From Chitinophaga rupis (GTDB taxonomy: Bacteria; Bacteroidota; Bacteroidia; Chitinophagales; Chitinophagaceae), in assembly GCF_900109685.1 (NCBI RefSeq), contig NZ_FOBB01000007.1, positions 124,001 to 188,000 on the forward strand: a DNA stretch of 64,000 nucleotides. The letters are read 5' to 3'. The stretch's first letter is position 1. Every line of letters begins with the position of its first letter. Below are positions 27,658 through 36,394 of this stretch, piece by piece. Below the pieces are notes generated by a model. That model made no database searches and was not told the origin of the DNA. It saw only the letters and a program-made list of their open reading frames with translations. A program made the position numbers and the translations under genes.

Positions 27658-28554
27658 ATGAACTACAAATTATTAGGCAGCTCTGATCTGAAGATCAGTG
27701 AAATTGCTTTTGGGGCCATGTCTTTACAGGGCAGTGATGCAGACAATGCCGCTTTAATACAGCAGGCGCTGGCCGCCGGTATCAATTATTTTGATACAGC
27801 AGATCTGTACGACAAGGGCGCTAATGAAAGTACGCTGGGGAAAGCTTTGCAGGGCAAACGCAAAGAGGTGATCATTGCTACCAAAGCGGGCAACCAGTGG
27901 CGGCCCGATGGCAGCGGCTGGGACTGGAACCCGCGCAAGGAATATATTTTAAGCGCAGTAGAGGGCAGCCTGCAACGCCTGCAAACAGATTATATTGACC
28001 TGTACCAGCTGCACGGCGGTACGCTGGAAGATAATATTGATGAAACCATTGAAGCTTTTGAACGGTTGCAGGAGCAGGGCAAGATCCGTTATTACGGCAT
28101 TTCCTCCATCCGCCCGAATGTAATACGCGCCTATGTGGAAAAGTCCCGCATAGTAAGCGTAATGATGCAATACAGCCTGCTGGACCGCCGCCCGGAAGAA
28201 ACCTGTTTTGAGCTGCTACAGCAGCATAATATTGGGATACTGGCCCGCGGCAGTGTGGCCAAAGGATTGCTGGTAAATAAACCTGCTACTGCGTATTTAA
28301 ATTATACGGCAGAGGAAGTACAACGCGCAGCCAACGCCGTTAAAACCCTTTCCAATGCACAACGCGGCCCTGCGCAAACAGCCCTGCGTTTTGTGCTGCA
28401 GCAAGGACCGGTAACAGCTGCGGTAGTAGGTATACGTACGCCTGAACAGCTGCAGGATGCAGTAGCGGCGGCCGACGCGCCTTTGCTGAATGCCGGCGAG
28501 CTGGAACAATTAAAAGCGGCGGTAGCGGTGAATGTGTATGAACAGCATCGTTAA
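27658..28554 (+). CDS. Aldo/keto reductase
   Basis: A 298-residue NADPH-dependent oxidoreductase with the TIM-barrel family signatures: MNYKLLGSSDLKISEIAFGAMSL, NYFDTADLYDKGANESTLGKAL (D and Y of the catalytic tetrad), EVIIATKAGNQW (K), TDYIDLYQLHGG (H), and the cofactor-binding C-terminal segment QTALRFVLQQGPVTAAVVGIRTPEQLQDAV. Reduces sugars, aldehydes or ketones in the cytoplasm; substrate undetermined. The start codon fits the normal N terminus of the family, so the close -7 element implies a leaderless transcript. Confidence 0.92.
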   Translation: MNYKLLGSSDLKISEIAFGAMSLQGSDADNAALIQQALAAGINYFDTADLYDKGANESTLGKALQGKRKEVIIATKAGNQWRPDGSGWDWNPRKEYILSAVEGSLQRLQTDYIDLYQLHGGTLEDNIDETIEAFERLQEQGKIRYYGISSIRPNVIRAYVEKSRIVSVMMQYSLLDRRPEETCFELLQQHNIGILARGSVAKGLLVNKPATAYLNYTAEEVQRAANAVKTLSNAQRGPAQTALRFVLQQGPVTAAVVGIRTPEQLQDAVAAADAPLLNAGELEQLKAAVAVNVYEQHR

Positions 28555-28599
28555 ACGCCTGCCTGGTTTATGCATCAGCAGGCCTCTGTGCAAGCATTT

Positions 28600-29544
28600 T
28601 TAAAACGCCAGCAGCTTTCCCTGCTCGGGGAAAATAAGCCGCAGGTGCAACGCATTCATACCGGTTAGCTGTTTATGAATAGCCGCTTCATTATTACCGG
28701 AGGGTTTAATATGCGTGATCACTACCGGCAAATCCTTTACCGCATGTGGCCCGGCCAGGCTATCCAGTGTATGCATTTCCTGCATCAGCAGGCTGGGGGT
28801 AAGGTGCCCGAATAGCTGCTTCCGTGGCTGTTCTTCAGGGAACGATACTTCTATAAAAATAGCTGTCAGCTGTTTGGCTTTCAGCAACGGTGCTACGGTT
28901 TGCCACAACTGTAACAGCTTGTCAGACCCCTCAACGGCATCCGCACCGGTATCACCTAAATAAAGTAAATAAGCATCTTTGGAACGCACCAAAAAGGCGG
29001 TGCTCTGGAAAGGAGCGGAGTGGCTTAACGGGAACGCCTGAACGCTTAGTTCCGTTTGTGCAACCGGCGTTGCTTCAGCGGGCGTCATGGGGTTGTAATG
29101 GTATTTTTTCAGCTGCGGTATTTCGCCGGCGTCCGCAAAATTGGCCCAGCTTTTCCAGGAAAAGTATTTGTCTTTGATCACATCCAGGCAAAAGGGCAGG
29201 CCGTAAATGGTCTTGGCCGTATCGTCCGGGGAGTTGATGATGAGCCCTGCCACGTGATCCAGGTGGGGATGGGAAATGAAGTATGCTTTTACGTTTTGCC
29301 GCAGCACATCACCCGCCGGTTTTTTAAAAAGGCCGTTGCGTACTGCTTTTTGCAGGCCGGCGTGCAGGGTACCTGCATCCAGGCATATGTAGTTGCTGGA
29401 TCCCTGCGGGGCTGCCAGGTAAGCGGAAAGATTGCTTTCATCCATACCGCCTTTTACGCCCAGGGGAATTACCTTAAAAGCAGGGCGCTGCGCAGCTGCG
29501 TTAAAGCATAGGATGGTGCAGATAACAGAAAGGAAATACTTCAT
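28600..29544 (-). CDS. Class II 3',5'-cyclic-nucleotide phosphodiesterase-like metallohydrolase
   Basis: A 314-residue exported protein (signal peptide MKYFLSVICTILCFNAAAQ). The metallo-beta-lactamase fold is shown by SHPHLDHVAGL (H-x-H-x-D-H), LGDTGADAVEG (the bridging Asp) and the class II PDE landmarks FIEVSFPEEQ and LFGHLTPSLL with a late THIKP histidine. Class II enzymes hydrolyse cAMP and cGMP; bacterial ones such as CpdP are periplasmic. The putative 6-bp hairpin at 28557-28583 lies between it and the convergent aldo/keto reductase. Function in this organism, such as degrading extracellular cyclic nucleotides, is inference. Confidence 0.85.
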   Translation of the reverse strand: MKYFLSVICTILCFNAAAQRPAFKVIPLGVKGGMDESNLSAYLAAPQGSSNYICLDAGTLHAGLQKAVRNGLFKKPAGDVLRQNVKAYFISHPHLDHVAGLIINSPDDTAKTIYGLPFCLDVIKDKYFSWKSWANFADAGEIPQLKKYHYNPMTPAEATPVAQTELSVQAFPLSHSAPFQSTAFLVRSKDAYLLYLGDTGADAVEGSDKLLQLWQTVAPLLKAKQLTAIFIEVSFPEEQPRKQLFGHLTPSLLMQEMHTLDSLAGPHAVKDLPVVITHIKPSGNNEAAIHKQLTGMNALHLRLIFPEQGKLLAF

Positions 29545-29557
29545 AAATTAAAGATAC

Positions 29558-29923
29558 TCATTCATCCACCAATAGTTCTGCTGCCAGCTGGTGGGCTGCT
29601 ATATAATCATCGTACCAGTCAAAGTAATCATCCGGTGGCGTGCTGGAAATAGAAGGATATTTATTCCAGTACTCCTCCCCATATACCAGCACCATAGCCC
29701 AGTGGTATTCATATTCATGCGTAAGCAAAGCTGCTGCTAATACATCTGTGGGTGGCTGCTGCACAATAAAGGAGCGGTCTGTAAGGGCCCGGGCTTCTTC
29801 CATTGATCTGCCGGTGTATTTCACAATACATGCAATTACCATTTCATAGAATGTATGGTAATGAAAAACCGTTACCTGCCCGGTGCTGGCATCCTTAAAG
29901 ATTAACTTGCCGGCAGGGTTCAT
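29558..29923 (-). CDS. Unknown acidic protein, 121 residues
   Basis: Not recognised. A soluble, acidic protein without signal peptide, rich in Tyr, Asp and Glu (HEYEYHWAMVLVYGEEYWNKYPSISSTPPDDYFDWYDDYIAAHQLAAELLVDE). A helical stretch YEMVIACIVKYTGRSMEEARALTDRSF precedes it. Its ATG overlaps the stop codon of the upstream 167-residue gene by four bases, which strongly supports translation and a joint function. The small acidic form would suit a regulatory or neutralising partner, but there is no toxin-like neighbour and I make no functional claim. Confidence 0.7.
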   Translation of the reverse strand: MNPAGKLIFKDASTGQVTVFHYHTFYEMVIACIVKYTGRSMEEARALTDRSFIVQQPPTDVLAAALLTHEYEYHWAMVLVYGEEYWNKYPSISSTPPDDYFDWYDDYIAAHQLAAELLVDE

Positions 29924-30423
29924 AGCGCGCCTTCAAATAACATTTTTACGGAGTAGTTGCCAAACCGTATCTGGCTGCTGGCATGTGGTAATAATTTTTC
30001 CAGCAGGGGCGCCAGCTGGATCCGCTTTTTTTTGCAGGCCTTCAGCAGGTCGTTGAAGTACATGATCTCATCCCGTGCATCCGGCATCAGGTCGCGCATC
30101 ATAAAAAAGGTAAGCGCATATTGCAGGTTTTGCTGGTCTGCTATTATTTCATCTGTGGTGGGCGCCAGGAAATTTTTCAGCTGATGCGTTTGCCCAATGA
30201 GTTTGGCGATGGTATGTACATTGCCATAATTAGCCTGCTCCAGGCATTCCAGTATGGCCCGCCGTATAAAGGCCAGCTCCGGCTGTATGGTAAGCCGGAA
30301 CGCCTGTGTGGCGGCCTGCATAGTTTTTTCCCATTCCGGCTGCGTAAAATCTACAGCCGGCTCTTTATATGCTTTGGTGATCTCTTCATCAATCAGCTCA
30401 ACCTTTGATCGTATATCCGCCAT
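29920..30423 (-). CDS. Unknown helical protein, 167 residues
   Basis: Not recognised. Predicted by eye to be nearly all helical and cytoplasmic: no signal peptide, no membrane segment. Landmarks are AFIRRAILECLEQANYGNVHTIAKLIGQTHQLKNFL and ALTFFMMRDLMPDARDEIMYFNDLLKACKKKRIQLAPLLEKLLP. It is the first of a two-gene overlapping unit with the acidic 121-residue protein. Base composition is like the neighbours, so recent transfer is not suggested. Confidence 0.7.
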   Translation of the reverse strand: MADIRSKVELIDEEITKAYKEPAVDFTQPEWEKTMQAATQAFRLTIQPELAFIRRAILECLEQANYGNVHTIAKLIGQTHQLKNFLAPTTDEIIADQQNLQYALTFFMMRDLMPDARDEIMYFNDLLKACKKKRIQLAPLLEKLLPHASSQIRFGNYSVKMLFEGAL

Positions 30424-30855
30424 GGTGATGAATATTATTAAGGACTTAAAAGTGCTTCATGTTATCCGGGTGCACCATGCCCGTTATTCCGGCCTTCTAC
30501 ATCTTCATACTACCCCTGGTACCGGAAAGGTACCAGTCCTTATCTCCTGCTAACTTACGTACGTTACCATAAATATCCAATTTGCAGGCCAATACTTTTT
30601 TTGCCTCATTACAGCCCTCCCAGGCATGCCCCGCTGGCTGGTAATATAGTGTACTGCGATCTGAGGGAAATATGCTTTCAGCAGGGCAGGGATGATAGGG
30701 TAAAAGGCGGTTAATTCAAATATAAATAAAACCGGCAATAATTTAAGGGGTGGATGTGAACACCGCGGGTATGGAAATGCCTGAAATGCAAATGTGCAAA
30801 TGACCGGTATCCGGCAAAGCAGGATCCTTCATTTGCACATTTGCAGATCTGTACA
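30424..30855. other. Intergenic region of 432 bp before the S41 peptidase end
   Basis: Separates two minus-strand genes. Contains no convincing gene; a 62-codon minus-strand open frame at 30550-30738 has no family character. The only structured part is the perfect inverted repeat 30788-30844. The palindrome-like stretch GGTACCGGAAAGGTACC lies near 30520. Confidence 0.5.
30788..30844. terminator. Perfect 16-bp inverted repeat (terminator-like)
   Basis: GCAAATGTGCAAATGA (30788-30803) pairs exactly with TCATTTGCACATTTGC (30829-30844) around a 25-base loop, just after the stop codon of the S41 peptidase on the minus strand. There is no T tract, so it may be a processing or stability element. The arm ATTTGCACATTT recurs in the zwf-pgl terminator at 62084-62129. 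Confidence 0.6.
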
Positions 30856-32388
30856 TTATTTCCTGAAATCCACCATGCCATTAAACTGGCCGGAGGTAAT
30901 GGAACGTTTAATATTCTTACGCAGGCTTGGATTCTCTGTCATACGCAGCTCTGGAGATGCCTGGCGGAAGCTGCCGGTGCTGATATAGCTGAATATTTTG
31001 CTCAGGTGATCATCGCTGGTGCTGCCCCAGGGAATATTTACATAGTCTTTGGCTGCCTGGTCCGGCGCTATGCCGGAATAATACCCGCCCTGGTTGGATG
31101 CATTCTTGGTTTCAAAGTTAATGGCATACAGGTCGGCCAGGTAATTTTCCTTGCCGGTGCTGTCATAATCCGAAATGGTGTAGCTGAAAAAGCCTACCGG
31201 TTTGCCGTAGGTAGTGTCGCCTACCAGTTTTACGGTCATATACGGCTTCAGGTTGTTCAGCGTTAATTCGCTGGCAGAAGCGGTTTGACCGCCGGTGATA
31301 AAGAACACTTTTTCCAGTGACAGGCCGCCGGTGGTGCTGAACTTAATAGAAGCCGGCAGGCCGGTAGCGGACAGGTTCTGCGTCAGCTTATCGTTATAGG
31401 TGTAGTTGTACATTACCTTGTTTTGCGCGCTGGCCGGGGCTATGGCATTATCCAGGTATTGCGCGGTAGATACAGCCCCGCCGGTATTGTACCGGAGGTC
31501 CACGATCAGGTTACTGATATTGGCGGACTTGAATTTGGCAAAAAGCTGGTCCAGCACCTGTTTGGTAGGCGTGGCTGCACCGCTGGTATTGCTTACGCTG
31601 GAGTAGGTATAGAACACAAAGTAGCCTACCTGTTTTCCGCTTACGGTATAAACAGTATCAAATAATACCGGGTTTACATTGTAAGAGGAAGGCGTTAAAG
31701 TAAGTGTAGCGGTAGTGCTGTTGGCTTTTTTAAAAGTGAAGGAGGTAGCGCCGGTAGGGTTATATACCGCATTGGTTACCTTGGTAGTGTTAGCGCCGCC
31801 GTTATCATAGGCAATATTATCATCGCCGTTAATAGCGGTTATTTCCCAGCCTCTCTGAACCCCTTGCACACCGGCCGGGCTGTTCTTATCCGCATACAGC
31901 ACCATCAGGTGGCTGGCATTGTTCCCGTCCAGGGCATAGGTTACTTCCATTCCCAGGCTGCCATTGGTGCCGGCTGCTTTCTCGATCACACCGTTCTGCA
32001 GCTTATTGGCCAGGGAGCCGGTACGGTCCAGGAAGCTGTAGCGGTCCAGGTTGTTGCCGTTCAGCTTGGGGTAGCTGATCATGGTGCTCAGCAGGTCTTC
32101 CGCTTTGGCGTAGGAAGTGCTGAAAGGGTCAATGGAAGGTACCTGGCTGTACCAGTAGTAGGTGGGCAGGCCTTTGGCAGCATTCCGGCCACCATCTGCA
32201 TACGTTACCTGCATAATGCGGTACACCAGGTATTTCAGTGAATCCTCGTCAGTACGTGCGGTGCCATTATTCCCGGAGTTATTATCCCCCGGTGATGTTT
32301 TATCTTTTTTACAGGAAAAGAACACACTGCTGCAAAGCAGGCTCATTATTATCATGGGCATTCCGGCCGATAAAAAATGCTTTCTCAT
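30856..32388 (-). CDS. S41 family C-terminal-processing-type peptidase, lipoprotein
   Basis: A 510-residue lipoprotein (lipobox region FFSC, C26). A degenerate PDZ domain is suggested by GVQRGWEITAINGDDNIAYDNGGANTT; the catalytic tail-specific protease domain has LIVDLRYNTGGAVSTAQYLDNAI, VFFITGGQTASASELTLNNLKPY (the nucleophile Ser in TASASEL) and VGDTTYGKPVGFF (the Lys). Cell-envelope proteases of this family trim or degrade proteins in the periplasm or at the surface. Transcribed alone; the inverted repeat at 30788-30844 follows its stop codon. Confidence 0.9.
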   Translation of the reverse strand: MRKHFLSAGMPMIIMSLLCSSVFFSCKKDKTSPGDNNSGNNGTARTDEDSLKYLVYRIMQVTYADGGRNAAKGLPTYYWYSQVPSIDPFSTSYAKAEDLLSTMISYPKLNGNNLDRYSFLDRTGSLANKLQNGVIEKAAGTNGSLGMEVTYALDGNNASHLMVLYADKNSPAGVQGVQRGWEITAINGDDNIAYDNGGANTTKVTNAVYNPTGATSFTFKKANSTTATLTLTPSSYNVNPVLFDTVYTVSGKQVGYFVFYTYSSVSNTSGAATPTKQVLDQLFAKFKSANISNLIVDLRYNTGGAVSTAQYLDNAIAPASAQNKVMYNYTYNDKLTQNLSATGLPASIKFSTTGGLSLEKVFFITGGQTASASELTLNNLKPYMTVKLVGDTTYGKPVGFFSYTISDYDSTGKENYLADLYAINFETKNASNQGGYYSGIAPDQAAKDYVNIPWGSTSDDHLSKIFSYISTGSFRQASPELRMTENPSLRKNIKRSITSGQFNGMVDFRK

Positions 32389-32874
32389 TCAAACTTGCAT
32401 TTAGCTGATTAATAGTTGGCTTACCACGTTACAATGGTACTGATCTGGTAAAACATATAAACGCGAAAAAAGTGCATTTGTGCGAAAGGCTCGACGAAAA
32501 GCGCAAATTGATCGGTGAAGATTACCATTAATTGCCCTATAATAATACGAATTTCTTTTAATACGGACGGACACCAGGAACCGTTGCCCTGGGGAATTAA
32601 ACAATTTTTAATATGGGGAAATGGGTTAATAGTTGGCAGTCTGCAGTGGGCAGTTGGCAGTCGGGGCCGGTTATGCATTATAGAAATAGTAACAGTAATG
32701 GCTACTGTTGTTAGCAAATAAAAGATTAAGCAACGGTTAGCTTATTTGCATACCATCTCAAACAATGGTCACAACTGCAACTAATGCGCTATCATCTTAA
32801 ACCACAATCCGGACTGCCACTAATCCGCTACGGTCACAACTGCCAACTGCCAACTGCCCACTGCGGACTGCCAA
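32389..32874. other. Intergenic region of 486 bp with inverted 7-bp-period arms
   Basis: Between two minus-strand genes. Besides the repeat arms described separately it has a 7-bp hairpin AACAGTA/TACTGTT (32691-32709) and a duplicated motif GGTCACAACTGC at about 32766 and 32832. No gene is supported here; the short open frames overlap the repeat arms. Confidence 0.6.
32631..32665. repeat. 7-bp-period repeat, left arm, AGTNNGC type
   Basis: Heptads AGTTGGC, AGTCTGC, AGTGGGC, AGTTGGC, AGTCGGG in strict register. The right arm at 32842-32876 is its reverse complement with one mismatch over about 30 bases. Confidence 0.7.
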
Positions 32875-32876
32875 CT
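32842..32876. repeat. 7-bp-period repeat, right arm, GCNNACT type
   Basis: Heptads GCCAACT, GCCAACT, GCCCACT, GCGGACT, GCCAACT. The last heptad overlaps the TAG stop codon of the minus-strand gene ending at 32875, so the arm starts exactly at a gene end. Confidence 0.7.
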
Positions 32877-33444
32877 AATTCGCCGCTGCAATAATAGCCG
32901 TAACCGCTACGCCTATGCCTAAGCCGCCAATGCCCCAGTACAGCTTGTCCAGGAAGCTTTTTTTCCGCGCCTGGTTCACCTGCTTAATGGCATCTCCGAT
33001 AATAATATTGGTATTATTCAACTGCGTAGATACATTGTTCAGTGTATCCTTTACAATGCCAATATCACGGCTGGTGCGGTCCAGCGAGGCAATAGAGCTG
33101 CGGAACAAAGAATCGAACTGCAGCTTCAGGTTGGTATAATCCTGCTGGCCATTGGCAATCATACTATCCTGCTGCTGCACCAGTGTTTCGTAGGAGCGCA
33201 GGATCTCGCCACTGTTGCCGCCCTTACGGTATTGCTGGTAGGCCGACTGGTAAATGGAAAAGTTACGGCTGTTCATCAGCAGGCTGCTATCGCATTGAAT
33301 AATAACGGTATCGCCGTTGGTAAGCCGGTAATTGCTGCTGCCGGTGCAGGTATTAAAGAATTTGAGCCGGCCCTGCGCAGTGGTGTGCAGCACGGACAGC
33401 AGGCCTGCCAGCAATAGCAGGCAGCATTTGAGGTTAGTTTGCAT
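32875..33444 (-). CDS. Unknown exported protein with coiled coil and C-terminal membrane anchor
   Basis: Not recognised. 189 residues: signal peptide MQTNLKCCLLLLAGLLSVLHTTAQ, a short conserved-looking part with two Cys (FFNTCTGSSNYRLTNGDTVIIQCDSSLLMN), then a long coiled coil (about residues 65-150, LVQQQDSMIANGQQDYTNLKLQFDSLFRSSIASLDRTSRDI) and a C-terminal helix GIGGLGIGVAVTAIIAAA. It would be anchored in a membrane with the coiled coil in the periplasm. It is 17 bp downstream of a second small coiled-coil membrane protein on the same strand; the two probably act together. Confidence 0.75.
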   Translation of the reverse strand: MQTNLKCCLLLLAGLLSVLHTTAQGRLKFFNTCTGSSNYRLTNGDTVIIQCDSSLLMNSRNFSIYQSAYQQYRKGGNSGEILRSYETLVQQQDSMIANGQQDYTNLKLQFDSLFRSSIASLDRTSRDIGIVKDTLNNVSTQLNNTNIIIGDAIKQVNQARKKSFLDKLYWGIGGLGIGVAVTAIIAAAN

Positions 33445-33461
33445 GGGGTTATGTATTTATT

Positions 33462-33836
33462 TTATTTCAGGTCTTCGGTAATAATATCATCTGTTGGCTG
33501 ATAGCTGCTCAGTGTTTTGATCCGGTCTTTAATGCTGTCTATTTTTACTTTGCTGTGCTCATCCCGTACGCGTTTTTCCAGGTCCATCAGCTCTGTTCTG
33601 TAACGGATATCATTGATCAGCGCTTTTTGCCGGTCCAGGTTAGCCTGTATGGAATCCAGGCCATTGCTGGCATCCTGCAGCTGCACCATAGCGCTGTCCA
33701 GCGTTTTACGCGCCAGCTCCAGGTTGCGTACCGCCTGTTTTAATCCTGCATTGGAGCCAAACAGGTTAAAGCCCAGGTTAATTACAAGCACGCCGATAAT
33801 TACAAATAAAAGAATTTTTGGGGCATTCGTGTTCAT
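33462..33836 (-). CDS. Unknown small coiled-coil membrane protein
   Basis: Not recognised. 124 residues: an N-terminal membrane helix (ILLFVIIGVLVINLGFNLFG) followed by a coiled coil (LKQAVRNLELARKTLDSAMVQLQDASNGLDSIQANLDRQKALINDI) and a charged C terminus. No signal cleavage is expected, so the coiled coil should be periplasmic or cytoplasmic depending on topology; the N-terminal charge does not decide. First gene of a pair with the 189-residue coiled-coil protein. Structural or envelope-spanning roles are conceivable but unproven. Confidence 0.75.
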   Translation of the reverse strand: MNTNAPKILLFVIIGVLVINLGFNLFGSNAGLKQAVRNLELARKTLDSAMVQLQDASNGLDSIQANLDRQKALINDIRYRTELMDLEKRVRDEHSKVKIDSIKDRIKTLSSYQPTDDIITEDLK

Positions 33837-33993
33837 GGTAGTAGATTGTTGGGGTTATATACTATTTATAACAAATGTAACGCAAAAAATTTAAAGGGGA
33901 ATGGAGTGCACCGTTCATAAAAATTACCCCTAACATTGTTTTGAACTATTATTTTTACGGTCTTATCGCTAAAATTAACACGTCTATCGTACT

Positions 33994-36288
33994 ATGAGGA
34001 AAATAATCGCAACTGCCCTGGTGCTGGCTTCTTTATCGGCCCAGGCGCAAACAGTGGACAAGATCAAAGATCCCGCAGATTGGGTGAACCCGTTAATGGG
34101 TACGGCTTCCAAACACAGCTTGTCTACCGGTAATACTTATCCGGCCATTGCCTGTCCATGGGGTATGAACTTCTGGATGCCGCAAACAGGCAAAATGGGT
34201 GACGGTTGGGCGTATACCTACGATGCTGAAAAGCTGCGCGGTTTTAAACAAACCCACCAGCCCAGCCCCTGGATCAACGACTATGGCCAGTTTGCCATTA
34301 TGCCCATTACCGGAAAAATAGTTTTTAATGAAGATGAAAGGGCCAGCTGGTTCTCCCACAAGGCAGAAATATCCCGCCCTTATTATTACAGTGTATACCT
34401 GGCCGACCATGATGTGACCACTGAGATCACTCCCACGGAAAGGGCCGCCCGCCTGCGTTTCACCTACCCCGCTACGGATAGTGCTTTTGTGGTGGTAGAT
34501 GCGCTGGACAAAGGCTCCTACATCAAAGTAATTCCCGGGGAGAATAAGATCATTGGCTATACCACCAAGAACAGCGGCGGTGTGCCGGCTAATTTTAAGA
34601 ACTACTTTGTACTGTATTTTGATAAACCCTTCACCTACCAGGCCACTTTTTCCAATAAAAAGCTGAACACCGGCGACCTGGAAGCAAAGGATAACCATGT
34701 AGGCGCCGTAATAGGTTTCAAAACCCGGCAGGGCGAGCAGGTGAATGTGAAAGTAGCATCGTCCTTCATCAGCCCTGAACAGGCAGAGCTGAACCTGCAG
34801 CAGGAAATAGGCAACAGCGATTTTGCCGCCATTGAGCAAAAGGCCAAAGCCGCCTGGAACAAGGAGCTGGGCCGCCTGGCAGTAGAAGGTGGTACGGTAG
34901 ATCAGACACGGACTTTCTACTCCTGTCTGTACCGCGCTATGCTGTTCCCCCGCAAGTTTTACGAAATAGATGCCAAAGGCCAGGTAATGCACTATAGCCC
35001 TTATAATGGCGAGGTGCTGCCCGGTTATATGTTCACCGATAATGGTTTCTGGGATACCTTCCGCTCTGAGTTCCCCTTCTTTACACTCATGTACCCTACC
35101 ATGGACGGGCACATTATGGAAGGGCTGGTGAATGCCTATAAAGAAAGCGGCTGGTTACCAGAATGGGCCAGCCCCGGGCACCGTGATTGTATGATCGGTT
35201 CCAACTCCGCCTCCATTATTGCCGATGCTTACCTGAAAGGCATTAAGAACTTTGATGTAAATACCGCTTATCAGGCTATTTTACATAACACGGAAAACGA
35301 AGGGCCTTTAACCTCTGTAGGCCGTAAAGGCGTGAAATATTACAACGAGCTGGGTTATGTACCCTATGATGTAGATATCAATGAGAACACCGCCCGTACC
35401 CTCGAATATGCGTATGACGACTTTACCGTATACCAGCTGGCAAAAGCGCTGAAACGTCCGGCTGAAGAAGTAGCCCGTTTTGCCAAACGCTGCCAGAACT
35501 ACCGCAATGTTTTTGATCCCGAATCAAAGCTGATGCGCGGCAAGAATAAGGATGGCAAATTCCAGACACCGTTCAATCCCTTCAAATGGGGCGATGCTTT
35601 TACAGAAGGTAACAGCTGGCACTATAGCTGGTCTGTATTCCACGATGTACAGGGCCATATGGACCTGATGGGTGGCCGCGATGTATATGCCGGTATGCTG
35701 GATTCTGTTTTCAAAATGCGCCCGGTGTTTGATGATAGTTACTACGGTGGCGTAATTCATGAGATCCGTGAAATGCAGATCATGAACATGGGCCAGTATG
35801 CGCATGGCAACCAGCCCATTCAGCACATGATATACCTGTACAACTATGCCGGCCAGCCCTGGAAGTCACAGTACTGGCTGCGCGAGGTAATGAACCGCCT
35901 GTACCTGCCTACACCGGATGGTTATTGCGGGGATGAGGATAACGGCCAAACCTCCGCCTGGTATGTATTTACCGCGCTTGGTTTTTATCCTGTTTGTCCG
36001 GGTACACAGCAGTACGTGATCGGCGCGCCGCTGTTCAAAAAAGCAACGGTGACTATGGAAGATGGTAAAAAACTGGTGATCACCGCCCCGCAGAATAATG
36101 CAGACAACCGTTATGTGCAGGATGTGAAAGTGAACGGACAGCCATACACGAAGAACTGGTTTGCACACAGCGCGCTGCAGCAGGGTGGTACTATTAACTT
36201 TAACATGAGCGCTACGCCAAACAAAAGCAGGGGCACAGCTCCGGCCGCCGCGCCTTATTCCTTCTCCCGCGATGAGAAGCTGAAATAA
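33994..36288 (+). CDS. Glycoside hydrolase family 92 alpha-1,2-mannosidase-like
   Basis: A 764-residue secreted enzyme with signal peptide MRKIIATALVLASLSAQAQ. GH92 landmarks: DWVNPLMGTASKHSLSTGNTYPAIACPWGMNFWMPQTG, RGFKQTHQPSPWINDYG, FYSCLYRAMLFPRKFYE, FTDNGFWDTFRSEFPFFTLMYP, WLPEWASPGHRDCMIGSNSASIIADAY, and the catalytic-site segment YCGDEDNGQTSAWYVFTALGFYPVCPGT. The family is Ca2+-dependent exo-alpha-mannosidases that trim mannan and N-glycans in the periplasm. It stands alone before an inverted-repeat terminator; the next SusCD pair lies 3 kb downstream. Confidence 0.93.
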   Translation: MRKIIATALVLASLSAQAQTVDKIKDPADWVNPLMGTASKHSLSTGNTYPAIACPWGMNFWMPQTGKMGDGWAYTYDAEKLRGFKQTHQPSPWINDYGQFAIMPITGKIVFNEDERASWFSHKAEISRPYYYSVYLADHDVTTEITPTERAARLRFTYPATDSAFVVVDALDKGSYIKVIPGENKIIGYTTKNSGGVPANFKNYFVLYFDKPFTYQATFSNKKLNTGDLEAKDNHVGAVIGFKTRQGEQVNVKVASSFISPEQAELNLQQEIGNSDFAAIEQKAKAAWNKELGRLAVEGGTVDQTRTFYSCLYRAMLFPRKFYEIDAKGQVMHYSPYNGEVLPGYMFTDNGFWDTFRSEFPFFTLMYPTMDGHIMEGLVNAYKESGWLPEWASPGHRDCMIGSNSASIIADAYLKGIKNFDVNTAYQAILHNTENEGPLTSVGRKGVKYYNELGYVPYDVDINENTARTLEYAYDDFTVYQLAKALKRPAEEVARFAKRCQNYRNVFDPESKLMRGKNKDGKFQTPFNPFKWGDAFTEGNSWHYSWSVFHDVQGHMDLMGGRDVYAGMLDSVFKMRPVFDDSYYGGVIHEIREMQIMNMGQYAHGNQPIQHMIYLYNYAGQPWKSQYWLREVMNRLYLPTPDGYCGDEDNGQTSAWYVFTALGFYPVCPGTQQYVIGAPLFKKATVTMEDGKKLVITAPQNNADNRYVQDVKVNGQPYTKNWFAHSALQQGGTINFNMSATPNKSRGTAPAAAPYSFSRDEKLK

Positions 36289-36312
36289 TTCTTACTTTTG
36301 TAAAACTGTTTG

Positions 36313-36357
36313 AGGGTTTGATGAATGGGTACGCTAATACTCCATTCATCAAACCCT
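36313..36357. terminator. Inverted repeat after the GH92 gene
   Basis: AGGGTTTGATGAATGG pairs exactly with CCATTCATCAAACCCT (16 bp, 13-base loop) 25 bp after the stop codon. No T tract follows. Confidence 0.7.
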
Positions 36358-36394
36358 TAAATATTACACCACTTAACCGTCTTAACTATTCAGC

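Noticed and set aside
30550..30738. 62-codon minus-strand open frame
   Set aside because: No family similarity, and it lies in a low-information intergenic stretch.
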